Origin: Bacteroidota bacterium
Lineage (GTDB): Bacteria; Bacteroidota; Bacteroidia; Chitinophagales; Chitinophagaceae
Length of the DNA stretch: 64,000 bases
Direction of reading: 5' to 3'
NCBI GenBank assembly: GCA_018268015.1
Contig: JAFDXJ010000027.1
Coordinates: forward strand, 1 to 64,000
The translations under genes were made by a program, and so were the position numbers. Below, in pieces: positions 17,834 to 26,937 of the stretch. The number at the start of each line of letters is the position of its first letter. The first letter of the stretch is position 1. Below the pieces are notes generated by a model. The model saw nothing but the letters and a program-made list of their open reading frames with translations. It did no database searches and was not told the origin of the DNA.

Positions 17834-19123
17834 TTAATGTTTCATTAATGCTTCAATTTCATCCGCTTCCAAAGGAATGTTTTTCATTAAATCAATATTC
17901 CCGTTTTTGGTGAGCCAGAGATTATTTTCAATACGTACTCCCATGTGTTCTTCTTCGATATAAATACCCGGCTCTACCGTCAAAAGCATGCCGGCTTTAA
18001 GGGGCTCTGTCTTTGTGCCCAGGTCATGAACATCCAGACCCAGATGATGAGAAATTCCATGGTAAAGATATTTTCGGTAAGCGCGATTTTCCGGATCTTC
18101 ATTTTTAACCTGGGATTTTCTCAGTAAGCCGATTTTTAAGAATTGCTGTGTCGCTTCCTCTCCAACTTTCTCTGTATAATCAACCAGTGTGATGCCCGGT
18201 TTTAATAGGCTTTTGGCATAATTATGTAAATGCAAACAAGCATTATAAACGGTTTTTTGCCTACGCCCAAACTTGCCGCTTACCGGTACGGTTCGAGTGA
18301 GATCAGCGGCATATCCGCCATAATTTGCGCCAAAATCCATAAGAATCAGTTCACCTTCTTTACACTCTTCATTATTAAAAACATAATGCAATGTACGGGC
18401 TCTGTCACCACTGGCAATGATGCTTCCATAGGCTTCTCCTTTGGATCGGTTTCGTAAAAATTCATGAAAAATTTCGGCCTCTATTTCATATTCCATAACA
18501 CCGGGATGAATAAATTGCAATAATCGTCGAAATGTTTTTTCGGTGATATCAATAGCCTGTTGTACCACTTCTACCTCCAATTTTGTTTTGATTGCACGAA
18601 GCTCAAGCATAATTTTTGCACTGCGCTCAAAATGATGTAATGGATATTGAAGTTGCATGCGTTGCACAAAACGATAATCTCTTGTCTGGAGTGGATTTGA
18701 TTTACGGTCATTTTCATTTGTGTTCAGGTAAATCGTATCTACCTGGTGTATCCATGTTTGCAAAAGCGCATCCAGGCTATCAAGCCAAACTACAGTTTGA
18801 ATACCGGATATTTGCCTGCCTTCTTCGGCACGCAATCTTTTACCATCCCATTTTTCTTTCATTTCATCTGGACGCACAAGCACCAATACTTCTCGATACT
18901 TTTGATCCGGGCAATCAGGATAAAGTATGGCCATCGTATCTTCTTGTTCTATTCCACAAAGCCAGTACAGATCACTATTCTGAACGAATTTCATCTGAGC
19001 ATCGCCATTTCCCGGCAATTCATCATTGCTATTAAAAATGGCAATAGCATTTTTTTGCATCTTGCCGGTAAAACGTTTGCGATTTTCTGTAAATAGCGCT
19101 GGATTGATGGGTAAATGTTTCAT
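17834..19123 (-). CDS. pepP: Xaa-Pro aminopeptidase (M24B family)
   Basis: 429 residues from the ATG at 19123 (MKHLPINPALF); the longer frame to 19213 adds 30 residues with no support. The N-terminal aminopeptidase-P domain (about 5-150) precedes a pita-bread metallopeptidase with metal ligands recognisable in LILMDFGANYGGYAADLTR (two Asp), HGISHHLGLDVHD (His), LTVEPGIYIE (Glu) and GVRIENN (Glu). It removes N-terminal residues before proline. Monocistronic, with its own terminator and divergent from a small plus-strand gene. Confidence 0.94.
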   Translation of the reverse strand: MKHLPINPALFTENRKRFTGKMQKNAIAIFNSNDELPGNGDAQMKFVQNSDLYWLCGIEQEDTMAILYPDCPDQKYREVLVLVRPDEMKEKWDGKRLRAEEGRQISGIQTVVWLDSLDALLQTWIHQVDTIYLNTNENDRKSNPLQTRDYRFVQRMQLQYPLHHFERSAKIMLELRAIKTKLEVEVVQQAIDITEKTFRRLLQFIHPGVMEYEIEAEIFHEFLRNRSKGEAYGSIIASGDRARTLHYVFNNEECKEGELILMDFGANYGGYAADLTRTVPVSGKFGRRQKTVYNACLHLHNYAKSLLKPGITLVDYTEKVGEEATQQFLKIGLLRKSQVKNEDPENRAYRKYLYHGISHHLGLDVHDLGTKTEPLKAGMLLTVEPGIYIEEEHMGVRIENNLWLTKNGNIDLMKNIPLEADEIEALMKH

Positions 19124-19273
19124 GTTAAAAACTTTGGATGTTCTGCAATATAAGCAAAGATTGAAAATGGGCATGATAGCCTTGTGAGATTTAATGTTAT
19201 TTTGACAATGCAAAAGTTGAAGTGTATTATTAAAAGATTAAATGATGGAAATTTGCAGGAAACCTTTTTCACT

Positions 19274-19564
19274 ATGGCTACAAAACAGGAATATATTCAA
19301 ACCCTTCATCCCGATCCGGCAAAAACGAATAAGCGTATTTTGAAAAGTAAGTATGATGATATTCAGAAGAACTTATTATTGATTTTGAAAGATTCTTCAC
19401 CCACTCATTCAGAATTGATGGAAGCAATTTATGATCGGGTTAAAGATCATTTTGAAGGCGGCGTACAATGGTATGGCGAAACGGTGAAGCTTGACCTGGA
19501 AGCACGCGGAATCATTGAACGCATGGGTACTAAACCGGGCAGATACAGGTTGAAGAAAAAATAA
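19274..19564 (+). CDS. Small DUF6958-like protein, winged-helix-like
   Basis: 96 residues from the ATG at 19274 (MATKQEYIQTLHP); the 30 residues upstream in the longer frame look like leader sequence. The family is recalled as DUF6958, function unknown. The segment HSELMEAIYDRV, then VQWYGETVKLDLEARGII and GRYRLKKK, reads like helix-helix-wing, so a nucleic-acid-binding fold is possible. It is divergent from pepP with no operon partner. Confidence 0.7.
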   Translation: MATKQEYIQTLHPDPAKTNKRILKSKYDDIQKNLLLILKDSSPTHSELMEAIYDRVKDHFEGGVQWYGETVKLDLEARGIIERMGTKPGRYRLKKK

Positions 19565-19781
19565 AAGTATTTTCATTTCATCAGCAAATCTTATTGTACA
19601 GGCTTTTGAATCAGCCATTCTAAAGGTTCAGTAAAGGCTCATTTAGGTTTCAATTCCCGGAACAAACAAAGATTTTTCCAAAGCGCTTCAAGAAGTGAGA
19701 AAGAATGGAGAGATTTTTTTTAATAAAAAAAGTGTAGAAACATGCCTTTTCGCATTCCTTTATGTTCACTTTGTGGCCAAA

Positions 19782-20840
19782 TTAATTAAATCCAAATCCT
19801 GATTTGTCATCAAGATACATATATCCATCTTTTAATATAAAGCCACCGGAGACTTCATCTTCAGCCAGGTCCAGGCTGCCATCAAGATCAATATATCTGG
19901 TATGAGCGCAGGCGAATGCGGCATGAAGCGCTGCTGTAATACTCACGATACTTTCATCGTTGCAGCCCCAGAATAGTTCTATCCCGGCGGGTTTGGCGAT
20001 ATTGGCTATTTCAAAAGCCGCAGAAAGACCTCCACATTTCATTAGTTTGATATTGAAAATGTCGTATAACTTTTGATGCGACAGTAAAAGCGCTGCTTCC
20101 GGGTTTTTTAAGGATTCATCGGCAGCTAGTTTAATATTGAATTTTTCCCGATACTTTAAAAGTGCTTCATCCCCGGAAGGTAGTATAGGTTGTTCTATTA
20201 ATTCAACGGGGTATTTTTTAGTAAGCTGAGAAAATAAAACCAGGTCATCTAAACTGTAGCCGGTATTTGCATCCACGCGAACCGTGAAGTGATTCCCGAA
20301 TTTTTCATGTATTTTAATAACACGTTCTGCATCTTGTTCGGGATTTAAACCAGTTTTCACTTTTAAAACCCGAAAACCTTTTGAATAATATTCCGATGCA
20401 TCTTCCATTGTTTCTTGCACATCCTTAATACCAATAGTCACTGATGTAAGCATTTTTGAATGTTGTCTGCCATAAAAATCAACCACACTAATTCCCAGGT
20501 ATTGGGCAAAGGCATCATGTAATGCAATATCTATGCATGCTTGTGTGCCCGGTAAATGATTAAAATTTTTTCTAGCTTCATCAATATGTTTTAAGAAGTA
20601 CCGAATGTCTTTCCCGACTAATGAAGAAACAAAAGCTGACTGAAGATTTTGAAAGGTTTGATCCGGGCTTTCGCCAACCACTTTCGGATCCGGGTTTGCA
20701 GCGCCTATACCGGTGATTCCATTTTCCAGCACCACTTTCAGGAAAACATTTTCTACACCTGAAATAGTTTCTCTTGCGATGGTATAAGGTTTTTGTAACC
20801 GGAGGTCTTTTTTAAAAACTTGTATTGACTTTATTTTCAT
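19782..20840 (-). CDS. Enolase-superfamily epimerase/racemase (DgcA or dipeptide epimerase type)
   Basis: 352 residues of the muconate-lactonising/dipeptide epimerase branch. Catalytic lysines appear as KVK (160-162) and in IKLMK (265-268); metal ligands are D190, E216 and D241, each at the end of a barrel strand (RVDAN, LIEQP, LAADES). Family members include L-Ala-D/L-Glu epimerase and N-acyl-amino-acid racemases such as DgcA. Its start overlaps the stop of a DUF1611 gene as ATGA, the same pairing as dgcN-dgcA of marine proteobacteria, which convert D-glutamate through N-acetyl-D-glutamate. Which substrate applies here is open. Confidence 0.88.
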   Translation of the reverse strand: MKIKSIQVFKKDLRLQKPYTIARETISGVENVFLKVVLENGITGIGAANPDPKVVGESPDQTFQNLQSAFVSSLVGKDIRYFLKHIDEARKNFNHLPGTQACIDIALHDAFAQYLGISVVDFYGRQHSKMLTSVTIGIKDVQETMEDASEYYSKGFRVLKVKTGLNPEQDAERVIKIHEKFGNHFTVRVDANTGYSLDDLVLFSQLTKKYPVELIEQPILPSGDEALLKYREKFNIKLAADESLKNPEAALLLSHQKLYDIFNIKLMKCGGLSAAFEIANIAKPAGIELFWGCNDESIVSITAALHAAFACAHTRYIDLDGSLDLAEDEVSGGFILKDGYMYLDDKSGFGFN

Positions 20841-21892
20841 GCTATAGATGTGGGTTTAGCTAATTTTTTAATAACAGGTAATATCTTTTCACAACTTTCG
20901 TACAATGGTAATAATATAGGTACGTTAAATTTTTGCTGGTATTCTTGTTGAAAAGCCCGGGCTTCTACGGTGCTGCAGGATTCTGTATTAAGCGCAATAC
21001 CGATGACGGTACTTCCAAGTAAACGAATTAACGCTATTTCAGATTCCAAAGTTGGAATTGCTCCCCAACTCTTTTCATGTTCATAATTTATTCTCTTTGG
21101 TGCATGAACCAGGATGACCGACTTCGCATTTCCGGAAATTAGCAATTCTGCGCCACATGGCCCTGAAGGATTGCGTAAAGCAGATTGTCCCTCTAGAAAA
21201 ATGATATCAGGATTGGTGGCAGCCTGGCATTGCAGTATGGCATATTCTAATTCACCTGATACAAAATCATTTAAGGTTGAATCTACAATGAATCCATATT
21301 TACCTCCTTGCAGCCACCCGGTTTGCCCGGTATAAATCATTTGTGTATTCAATCCGGCATCATTACATGCATTCATGATAAAACGCGCTGTAGTACGTTT
21401 GCCTAAGGCACAATCGGTACCTATAATCGCAATTATCGGTGTTTGTAATTGTAAAATTTTACCTGTCCAAAAGTGGAGTTCTTGAATTTTTTTCGGGATA
21501 CGAATATCTAGGAGTGTGACTCCATGATCCTGAGCTAGTTTTGCTATTTCAGGTTTAGCTGACAGGTAATCATGTAAACCATTGATGATATCAAGATGGA
21601 GTTGGATGGCCTCTTTGACCTCATTGAGTAAAGTGCCCGGAAACATACCGCCAACTGTAGCTACACCTACAATGCATACGTCCGGTTTTGACTGTAAGGC
21701 GTCACGAACCGTCGCATAGATCGGAATATTGCGTGGTGTGCCATCCAGTAAAATGCCCGCATCATTCCCATGATGTTGATGATCTACCACCCCTACAATT
21801 TGATAACGGAGGCTTTCTCTGATTAAACCATGTGCTGTTTTTGCCTGATCTGTTTTGAATAATCCATGGGTGAGTAAGATCGCTCGTTGCAT
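20837..21892 (-). CDS. DUF1611 (DgcN-like) P-loop protein
   Basis: 351 residues. The N-terminal Rossmann-like half (1-150) is joined to a P-loop half with GTDCALGKRT at 158-167 and a later FLEGQSALRNP segment, the hallmarks of DUF1611/COG3367. A homologue, DgcN, was described as an N-acetyltransferase acting on D-glutamate before the DgcA racemase. The four-base overlap with the following enolase-superfamily gene supports joint action. The P-loop suggests a nucleotide is used. Assignment as DgcN is inference from the pair, not from a unique motif. Confidence 0.82.
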   Translation of the reverse strand: MQRAILLTHGLFKTDQAKTAHGLIRESLRYQIVGVVDHQHHGNDAGILLDGTPRNIPIYATVRDALQSKPDVCIVGVATVGGMFPGTLLNEVKEAIQLHLDIINGLHDYLSAKPEIAKLAQDHGVTLLDIRIPKKIQELHFWTGKILQLQTPIIAIIGTDCALGKRTTARFIMNACNDAGLNTQMIYTGQTGWLQGGKYGFIVDSTLNDFVSGELEYAILQCQAATNPDIIFLEGQSALRNPSGPCGAELLISGNAKSVILVHAPKRINYEHEKSWGAIPTLESEIALIRLLGSTVIGIALNTESCSTVEARAFQQEYQQKFNVPILLPLYESCEKILPVIKKLAKPTSIA

Positions 21893-22238
21893 ATTGAATT
21901 CTTATTATGAGATGTAAATATAAATTAGGATTCTAATTTTGAAATACCCGGGAAGAAAATAGCTTCATGATTTTATTTTTTTACAACCAAAAAGCAGTTT
22001 TAAAGTCTTCTCATGATCGGTTATCCTTTCCGGGTAAATGTAGGTGAATTTCAACCGGGGGAAAAAGAAGATTGGAGATCCTTCCTTATTGATTTCTTTA
22101 GCATAAAAGATGTTTTATGAATAAACATATCGTGAAATAAAATTTTGAGAAGCCAGGAGAATTTTCATTTAAAAAACTTTATGAGCATCAGTCTTTAATG
22201 TACCTTGCACCTGCTTATTTCAATTCTTTCCCTGTAAT
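21893..22238. other. 346-base divergent intergenic region
   Basis: It separates the dgcNA-like pair (minus) from the Lnb-like gene (plus). I see no RNA gene, repeat or credible open frame; the longest ATG frame encodes 27 residues (from 22013) with no recognisable features. Both promoters should lie here but neither gives a convincing -33/-7 pair. Confidence 0.55.
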
Positions 22239-23444
22239 ATGAAAAAGATACTTAGTAGGATAATACCGGCCTTTTTCCTTGTATTGGCCTTCCAGTTTGC
22301 ATTTTCCCAGGCTTCCGATTCAACAGCTCATTGCCATGTACGCATCAGCATTTTGACCGTAGAACCGGGCCAGGAATTATATTCGATTTTTGGGCATAGC
22401 GCGATACGTATCCAGGATAGTGTATCACACTCAGACCTGGTTTATGGATGGGGGACCTTTGATTTTAATGAACCTCATTTTTATTTGAAGTTTTTAAAAG
22501 GTAATTTAAATTACTTTGTCAGCGTTGATCCTTTTAATGATTTCATGGCGGAATATAAAGTAGATCAGCGAAGTGTTTGGGAGCAGGTGCTGATCCTTAA
22601 TTGTATGCAAAAAGAAGCAATTCTTAAAGCTATTGCGATAAATATGTTGCCTCAAAACCGATTCTATCAATATGATTTTTTAAAAGATAATTGTACCACA
22701 CGTATACGGGATATCATTTTTGCAAATGTGCAAAATACAGAGTTGGAAGGTACCATTACATTACCGGGCGTTTCCTACAGGGATATGATACATGAATACT
22801 TAGATGAAGGGGCAAAGCCCTGGAGCAAATTGGGTATTGATATCTTATTAGGCAGCCCTACCGACAAAGAACCCGGTAACCAGTCAGCCATGTTTTTACC
22901 GGATTATCTTATGCAGGCTTTGGACGTTACTCAGGTAAATGGGCAGCCGATTACAGAAAGTGAAGAGATGATATTTCAGGCTGCACCTTGTGATTGTCTT
23001 ACCTGGATGTATGCACCCTTAATGACCACTTCGGTTATTTGCGTTATCTTTCTTATTATTTCATTAATACCCATTCGCTGGGCGATTACCATGACCAAAT
23101 TGATGGATTCATTTTTATTTTATATCACCGGTTTAATAGGTATCATTATCTTTTTTATGTGGTTGTTTACAGAACATACAGCTACTGCAAATAATTTTAA
23201 TATTGTTTGGGCATTGCCGACGAACTTCATTTTTGCGTTTTTTATTTGGAGGCATCACAAATGGTCCCGACCTTATTTCTTAATTGTATCTATTTTGTAT
23301 GCTATCCTATTGGCAACCTGGTTTTTCCTTCCCCAGGAATTAAATATTGCTTTGATACCAGTCATTTTATATATGATGTTCCGCAGTTATAAATTAGGTG
23401 GAAAAAAAATCTCTAAAGAATATAATGCTGAAGTTTATTTTTAA
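22239..23444 (+). CDS. Lnb/DUF4105 family membrane protein, candidate lipoprotein N-acyltransferase
   Basis: 401 residues: signal peptide or membrane anchor (1-24), a periplasmic DUF4105 domain (about 32-250), then four or five membrane helices (262-380). The conserved pair of the family is present: H53 in SIFGHSAIRI and C152 in DNCTTRIRD, the likely His-Cys couple of a papain-like fold. Lnb of Gram-positives moves an acyl chain within lipoproteins, and a family member was reported as the lipoprotein N-acyltransferase of Bacteroides. Function here is inferred from family. The next gene overlaps its end by 20 bases. Confidence 0.82.
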   Translation: MKKILSRIIPAFFLVLAFQFAFSQASDSTAHCHVRISILTVEPGQELYSIFGHSAIRIQDSVSHSDLVYGWGTFDFNEPHFYLKFLKGNLNYFVSVDPFNDFMAEYKVDQRSVWEQVLILNCMQKEAILKAIAINMLPQNRFYQYDFLKDNCTTRIRDIIFANVQNTELEGTITLPGVSYRDMIHEYLDEGAKPWSKLGIDILLGSPTDKEPGNQSAMFLPDYLMQALDVTQVNGQPITESEEMIFQAAPCDCLTWMYAPLMTTSVICVIFLIISLIPIRWAITMTKLMDSFLFYITGLIGIIIFFMWLFTEHTATANNFNIVWALPTNFIFAFFIWRHHKWSRPYFLIVSILYAILLATWFFLPQELNIALIPVILYMMFRSYKLGGKKISKEYNAEVYF

Positions 23445-24240
23445 AGATAAAACAACGGTTTATTATTCAAAAGCAGGGAGTGGATTCCCTGTAATCTTGT
23501 TGCATGGTTTTGGGGAAGATCACCGGATCTGGAATCAATGTGCTGAAGCATTGAAAAAAAGATATTTACTTTTATTGCCGGATATACCCGGGAGCGGCAA
23601 ATCATCATTATTGAATAATAATTTTTCGGATGTATCCATTGAGACTTATGCTGATGTTGTTTTTGAACTTTTAGTGCATGAGCATATCAATCAGTGTATT
23701 TTATTAGGGCATAGTATGGGTGGCTATATTACTTTGGCTTTTGCAAAAAAATATCCTCAAAAATTAGCCGGTTTTGGATTGATCAATTCTACTGCTTATG
23801 CAGATGGAAATACTCAGTTGGAGAAAAGAAAAAAAAGTATAGAAATCATTCAAGCCTATGGGCCTCATGCATTTCTTCAACAAGTTTTACCGGCTTTGTT
23901 TGCAGAAAATTTCAGGGAAACGCATAAGCCATTCATGGAAAAGTACCTGGCTGACTCAAAGTCTTTCCAAGGTGAAGCGCTCATTCAATATTACAGAGCG
24001 ATGATGCAAAGGCCTGATCATACCCGTGTTTTACAAGAAAGTAAAGTGCCTGTATTGTTTGTAAGTGGCACCGACGACGCTGCCGCGCCCTTGAATGACT
24101 TATTAAAACAAATGTACATGCCGGATATTTCCTATATTCACATTTTGGAAAATGGAGGGCATAAAAGTATGTTTGAAGCACCAGAAAAACTTCATGCCTT
24201 TATCGGGGATTTTATTGAAGGGAGTATCTCAAAAGATTAA
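23425..24240 (+). CDS. Alpha/beta hydrolase
   Basis: 271 residues from the ATG at 23425 (MLKFIFKDKTTVYY); the longer frame begins at a GTG at 23398. Visible are the oxyanion region LLHGFGEDHR, the nucleophile elbow LLGHSMGGYI (Ser), an acid in VSGTDDAAAP and the catalytic His in ENGGHKSMF. This is the usual Ser-Asp-His triad; no lid features identify the substrate. It overlaps the Lnb-like gene by 20 bases and is followed after 18 bases by the CHU_C protein gene, so the three are probably co-transcribed. Confidence 0.88.
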   Translation: MLKFIFKDKTTVYYSKAGSGFPVILLHGFGEDHRIWNQCAEALKKRYLLLLPDIPGSGKSSLLNNNFSDVSIETYADVVFELLVHEHINQCILLGHSMGGYITLAFAKKYPQKLAGFGLINSTAYADGNTQLEKRKKSIEIIQAYGPHAFLQQVLPALFAENFRETHKPFMEKYLADSKSFQGEALIQYYRAMMQRPDHTRVLQESKVPVLFVSGTDDAAAPLNDLLKQMYMPDISYIHILENGGHKSMFEAPEKLHAFIGDFIEGSISKD

Positions 24241-24258
24241 GGAAAATATCATTTCAGC

Positions 24259-26907
24259 ATGAAAAAAATATTGCATATAGTCATACTCTTATTTTTTTCT
24301 TCACAAGCATTTGCTACGCATATATCCGGTGGGGAATTGTTTTATGAATATATGGGTGCGGGTGCTCAACCCAATACAAATCGTTATAAGATCACTATGC
24401 GCCTTTTCAGGGAATGTAATTCCAATGGCGCATCTTTGAATGGCGAGATAGTGAATATAGGTATTTATTACAATTCTAGTTCTCAACTTTATACTACTTT
24501 ACAACTGATCCAACAATGGAGTGGAAATCCGCCGGTAATTCAAAATACACCGGGTTCCATACCCTGCCTGATTGGGAGTGTAAATGTTTGCTACCAGATA
24601 GGTACATTTAGTAGTACTATTGATTTGCCCAATAATAATCCGGAAGGGTTTATTTTATCATGGGTCAGGTATAGCCGCCAGGAAATGACGAATATTGATG
24701 ATGATCCTGTATCAACCAGAGCAGTAGGGGCCACTTATATTACCACCATCCCCGGCACTAATGTGATGCCCAGTGGATTTGATAATTGCCCCCAGTTTGC
24801 CGTTAAGGATACCGGGATAGTTTGTGCAGGCAAACATTTTGTTTTAGATTTTAGCGCCAAAGATGCCGATGGGGATTCCCTATCTTATTCTTTCATACCA
24901 TCCTATGATGGAGGAAGTAATGCTGATCCCAATCCGGCGCCCACCCAATTTTTAAGCCTGGTTCGGTTGCCTTATTTAGTGCCTTATTCTGGAATTTTTC
25001 CTTTGGGGTCCGAAGTTTATATTGATCCTAAGACCGGAACAATTAGTGGTGATGCTCCAAAAGTACCCGGGAAGTATGTGGTCAATGTGGCAGCTACAGA
25101 ATGGAGAAATGGCGTCATACTTAATGTGCATCGAAAAGATTTTATTCTCACAATCGGAAATTGTGATTTTGCTGCTGCAGATCTAAAGCCATCCTATTTG
25201 ACCTGTGATGGTTTTACCCTTACGTTTCAAAATGAATCCACCTCCAGTGGTATTCATACTTATTTGTGGGATTTTGGCGACCCCACTTCCCCCAATAATA
25301 CCTCTACGGCGCCGGTGGCTACTCATACCTATTCTGATACCGGAACCTATACCGTGAAATTAGTCATCAATAAAGGAGAGCAATGTACAGATTCTACAAT
25401 CAGTAATGCTTTAGTTTATCCCGGTTTTTTCCCTGATTTCAGCGCTTCGGGAAGTTGTGTTCTAAACCCTTATCAATTTAAAGACTTAACAACTACAAAA
25501 TATGGGGTAGTAGATTCCTGGAGATGGGACTTTGGTGATTTGACTACTCTCGATGACACATCTCATATTCAAAATCCAAGTTATCCGTATTCTTCACCGG
25601 GAACCGTACATGTTCAATTAATTGTGACGAATAGCAAGGGTTGTGCAGCTACTATTGTGAAGGATGTAGTGATCAATGATTTGCCTTCTTTAACATTACC
25701 ATTTCATGATACATTAATTTGTGGAAAAGACTCTATTCAACTTATTTCGAGTTCAGGTAATGCCGGGGCTGTTTTTACCTGGACACCTAATTATAATATT
25801 AATAATACGGGCATCGCTAACCCAATCGTTTTTCCATTAAATACTACGACCTATCATTTGTCAATTGAAGATAAAGGTTGCAAAAATTCGGACTCCGTTG
25901 TGGTAAATGTAATTGACTCTGTGTCATTGAATGCCGGGAAGGATACGACCATATGTTTAACCGATGGAATTCAACTACAACCACAAACAAATGGGTTGAT
26001 ATATAGTTGGACACCTATAACCGGGCTCGATAACCCAACTATTCTAAATCCTATAGCTACCCCACTTGTCAATACAACTTATACGCTTACATCGAATGTG
26101 GGAAAATGTTTTGCCAAAGATAATATCACAATCAATGTTGTTCCTTATCCTGTTGCGAATGCCGGGCTGGATACAGCCATTTGTTTTGGCAAAACAGTCG
26201 TATTGCATGCAAATGTGATTGCCTCTTCTTTTTCCTGGACTCCTGTGAATACTTTAGTCAATCCAAATACTTTAAACCCTACCGCCGGTCCACAAAACAC
26301 TACGCAATATTATCTTACCGTGTATGATACATTAGGATGCCCAAAACCCGTCATAGATACGATTACAGTGAGGGTAACCCCTCCTGTATATACTTTTGCG
26401 GGGAATGACACAGTTATTGTAGCCATGCAACCACTTCAATTAAATGCCACTTCCGTAGGAGGAACCATTTATACATGGAACCCGACAATTGGATTAAGTA
26501 ATCCGCAAATTGCAAACCCTGTTGCCACACTGCCATCTACAATTGATTCTGTACGTTATATAGTCAAAGCCTCTACGCCTGAAGGATGCGTGGGATATGA
26601 TGATATACTGGTGATCGTTTTCAAAACACAACCTGATATATTTGTGCCAAGCGCTTTTACTCCTAATGGAGATGGCTTAAATGATGATATCAAACCTATT
26701 TTAATAGGCATGAAGGAGCTAAAGTATTTTCAAATATTTAATCGCTATGGTCAATTGATCTTTAGTACTAAAGAAATTGCTAAAGGTTGGGATGGTACTT
26801 TTAAAGGTGTAAAGCAGGGTAGCGGTACTTTCGTTTACCAGGCAGAAGGAATAGATTATATGGGGAATACCATTCGTAAAAAGGGAACTATTGTTTTGAT
26901 CAGGTAA
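24259..26907 (+). CDS. PKD-repeat surface protein with gliding-motility-type C-terminal domain
   Basis: 882 residues. A signal peptide (1-19) is followed by the Bacteroidota N-terminal region THISGGELFYEY (20-300), two PKD domains (about 310-470, each with WDFGD), four tandem Ig-like modules of about 80 residues (474-795), and a CHU_C/type B sorting domain (796-882, VPSAFTPNGDGLNDD to GTIVLIR). Proteins of this design leave the cell by the type IX secretion system and are held at or released from the surface. Likely role is adhesion or matrix; no enzymatic motif is seen. Confidence 0.9.
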   Translation: MKKILHIVILLFFSSQAFATHISGGELFYEYMGAGAQPNTNRYKITMRLFRECNSNGASLNGEIVNIGIYYNSSSQLYTTLQLIQQWSGNPPVIQNTPGSIPCLIGSVNVCYQIGTFSSTIDLPNNNPEGFILSWVRYSRQEMTNIDDDPVSTRAVGATYITTIPGTNVMPSGFDNCPQFAVKDTGIVCAGKHFVLDFSAKDADGDSLSYSFIPSYDGGSNADPNPAPTQFLSLVRLPYLVPYSGIFPLGSEVYIDPKTGTISGDAPKVPGKYVVNVAATEWRNGVILNVHRKDFILTIGNCDFAAADLKPSYLTCDGFTLTFQNESTSSGIHTYLWDFGDPTSPNNTSTAPVATHTYSDTGTYTVKLVINKGEQCTDSTISNALVYPGFFPDFSASGSCVLNPYQFKDLTTTKYGVVDSWRWDFGDLTTLDDTSHIQNPSYPYSSPGTVHVQLIVTNSKGCAATIVKDVVINDLPSLTLPFHDTLICGKDSIQLISSSGNAGAVFTWTPNYNINNTGIANPIVFPLNTTTYHLSIEDKGCKNSDSVVVNVIDSVSLNAGKDTTICLTDGIQLQPQTNGLIYSWTPITGLDNPTILNPIATPLVNTTYTLTSNVGKCFAKDNITINVVPYPVANAGLDTAICFGKTVVLHANVIASSFSWTPVNTLVNPNTLNPTAGPQNTTQYYLTVYDTLGCPKPVIDTITVRVTPPVYTFAGNDTVIVAMQPLQLNATSVGGTIYTWNPTIGLSNPQIANPVATLPSTIDSVRYIVKASTPEGCVGYDDILVIVFKTQPDIFVPSAFTPNGDGLNDDIKPILIGMKELKYFQIFNRYGQLIFSTKEIAKGWDGTFKGVKQGSGTFVYQAEGIDYMGNTIRKKGTIVLIR
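25678..26643 (+). repeat. Four tandem Ig-like modules in the CHU_C protein
   Basis: At protein level four units of 76-84 residues share the pattern DT-IC, a Trp-Thr-Pro (or WNP) near the middle, then L-NP-x-x-NP-A-P and a Y-L-T strand. The first three keep a cysteine pair (after DT and before the last strand); the fourth has lost the first cysteine (NDTVIVAMQP). DNA identity between units is low, so the array is old or under selection, not a recent duplication. Confidence 0.75.
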
Positions 26908-26937
26908 TTTAGCACCTCAATTTTGTGATCATAAAGT

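Noticed and set aside
19184-19273. N-terminal extension of the DUF6958-like protein
   Set aside because: The extension is basic and without homology; the ATG at 19274 gives the expected family start.
22013-22093. Small open frame of 27 codons in the gap before the Lnb-like gene
   Set aside because: No ribosome-site context, no similarity recognised, and frames of this length are expected by chance.
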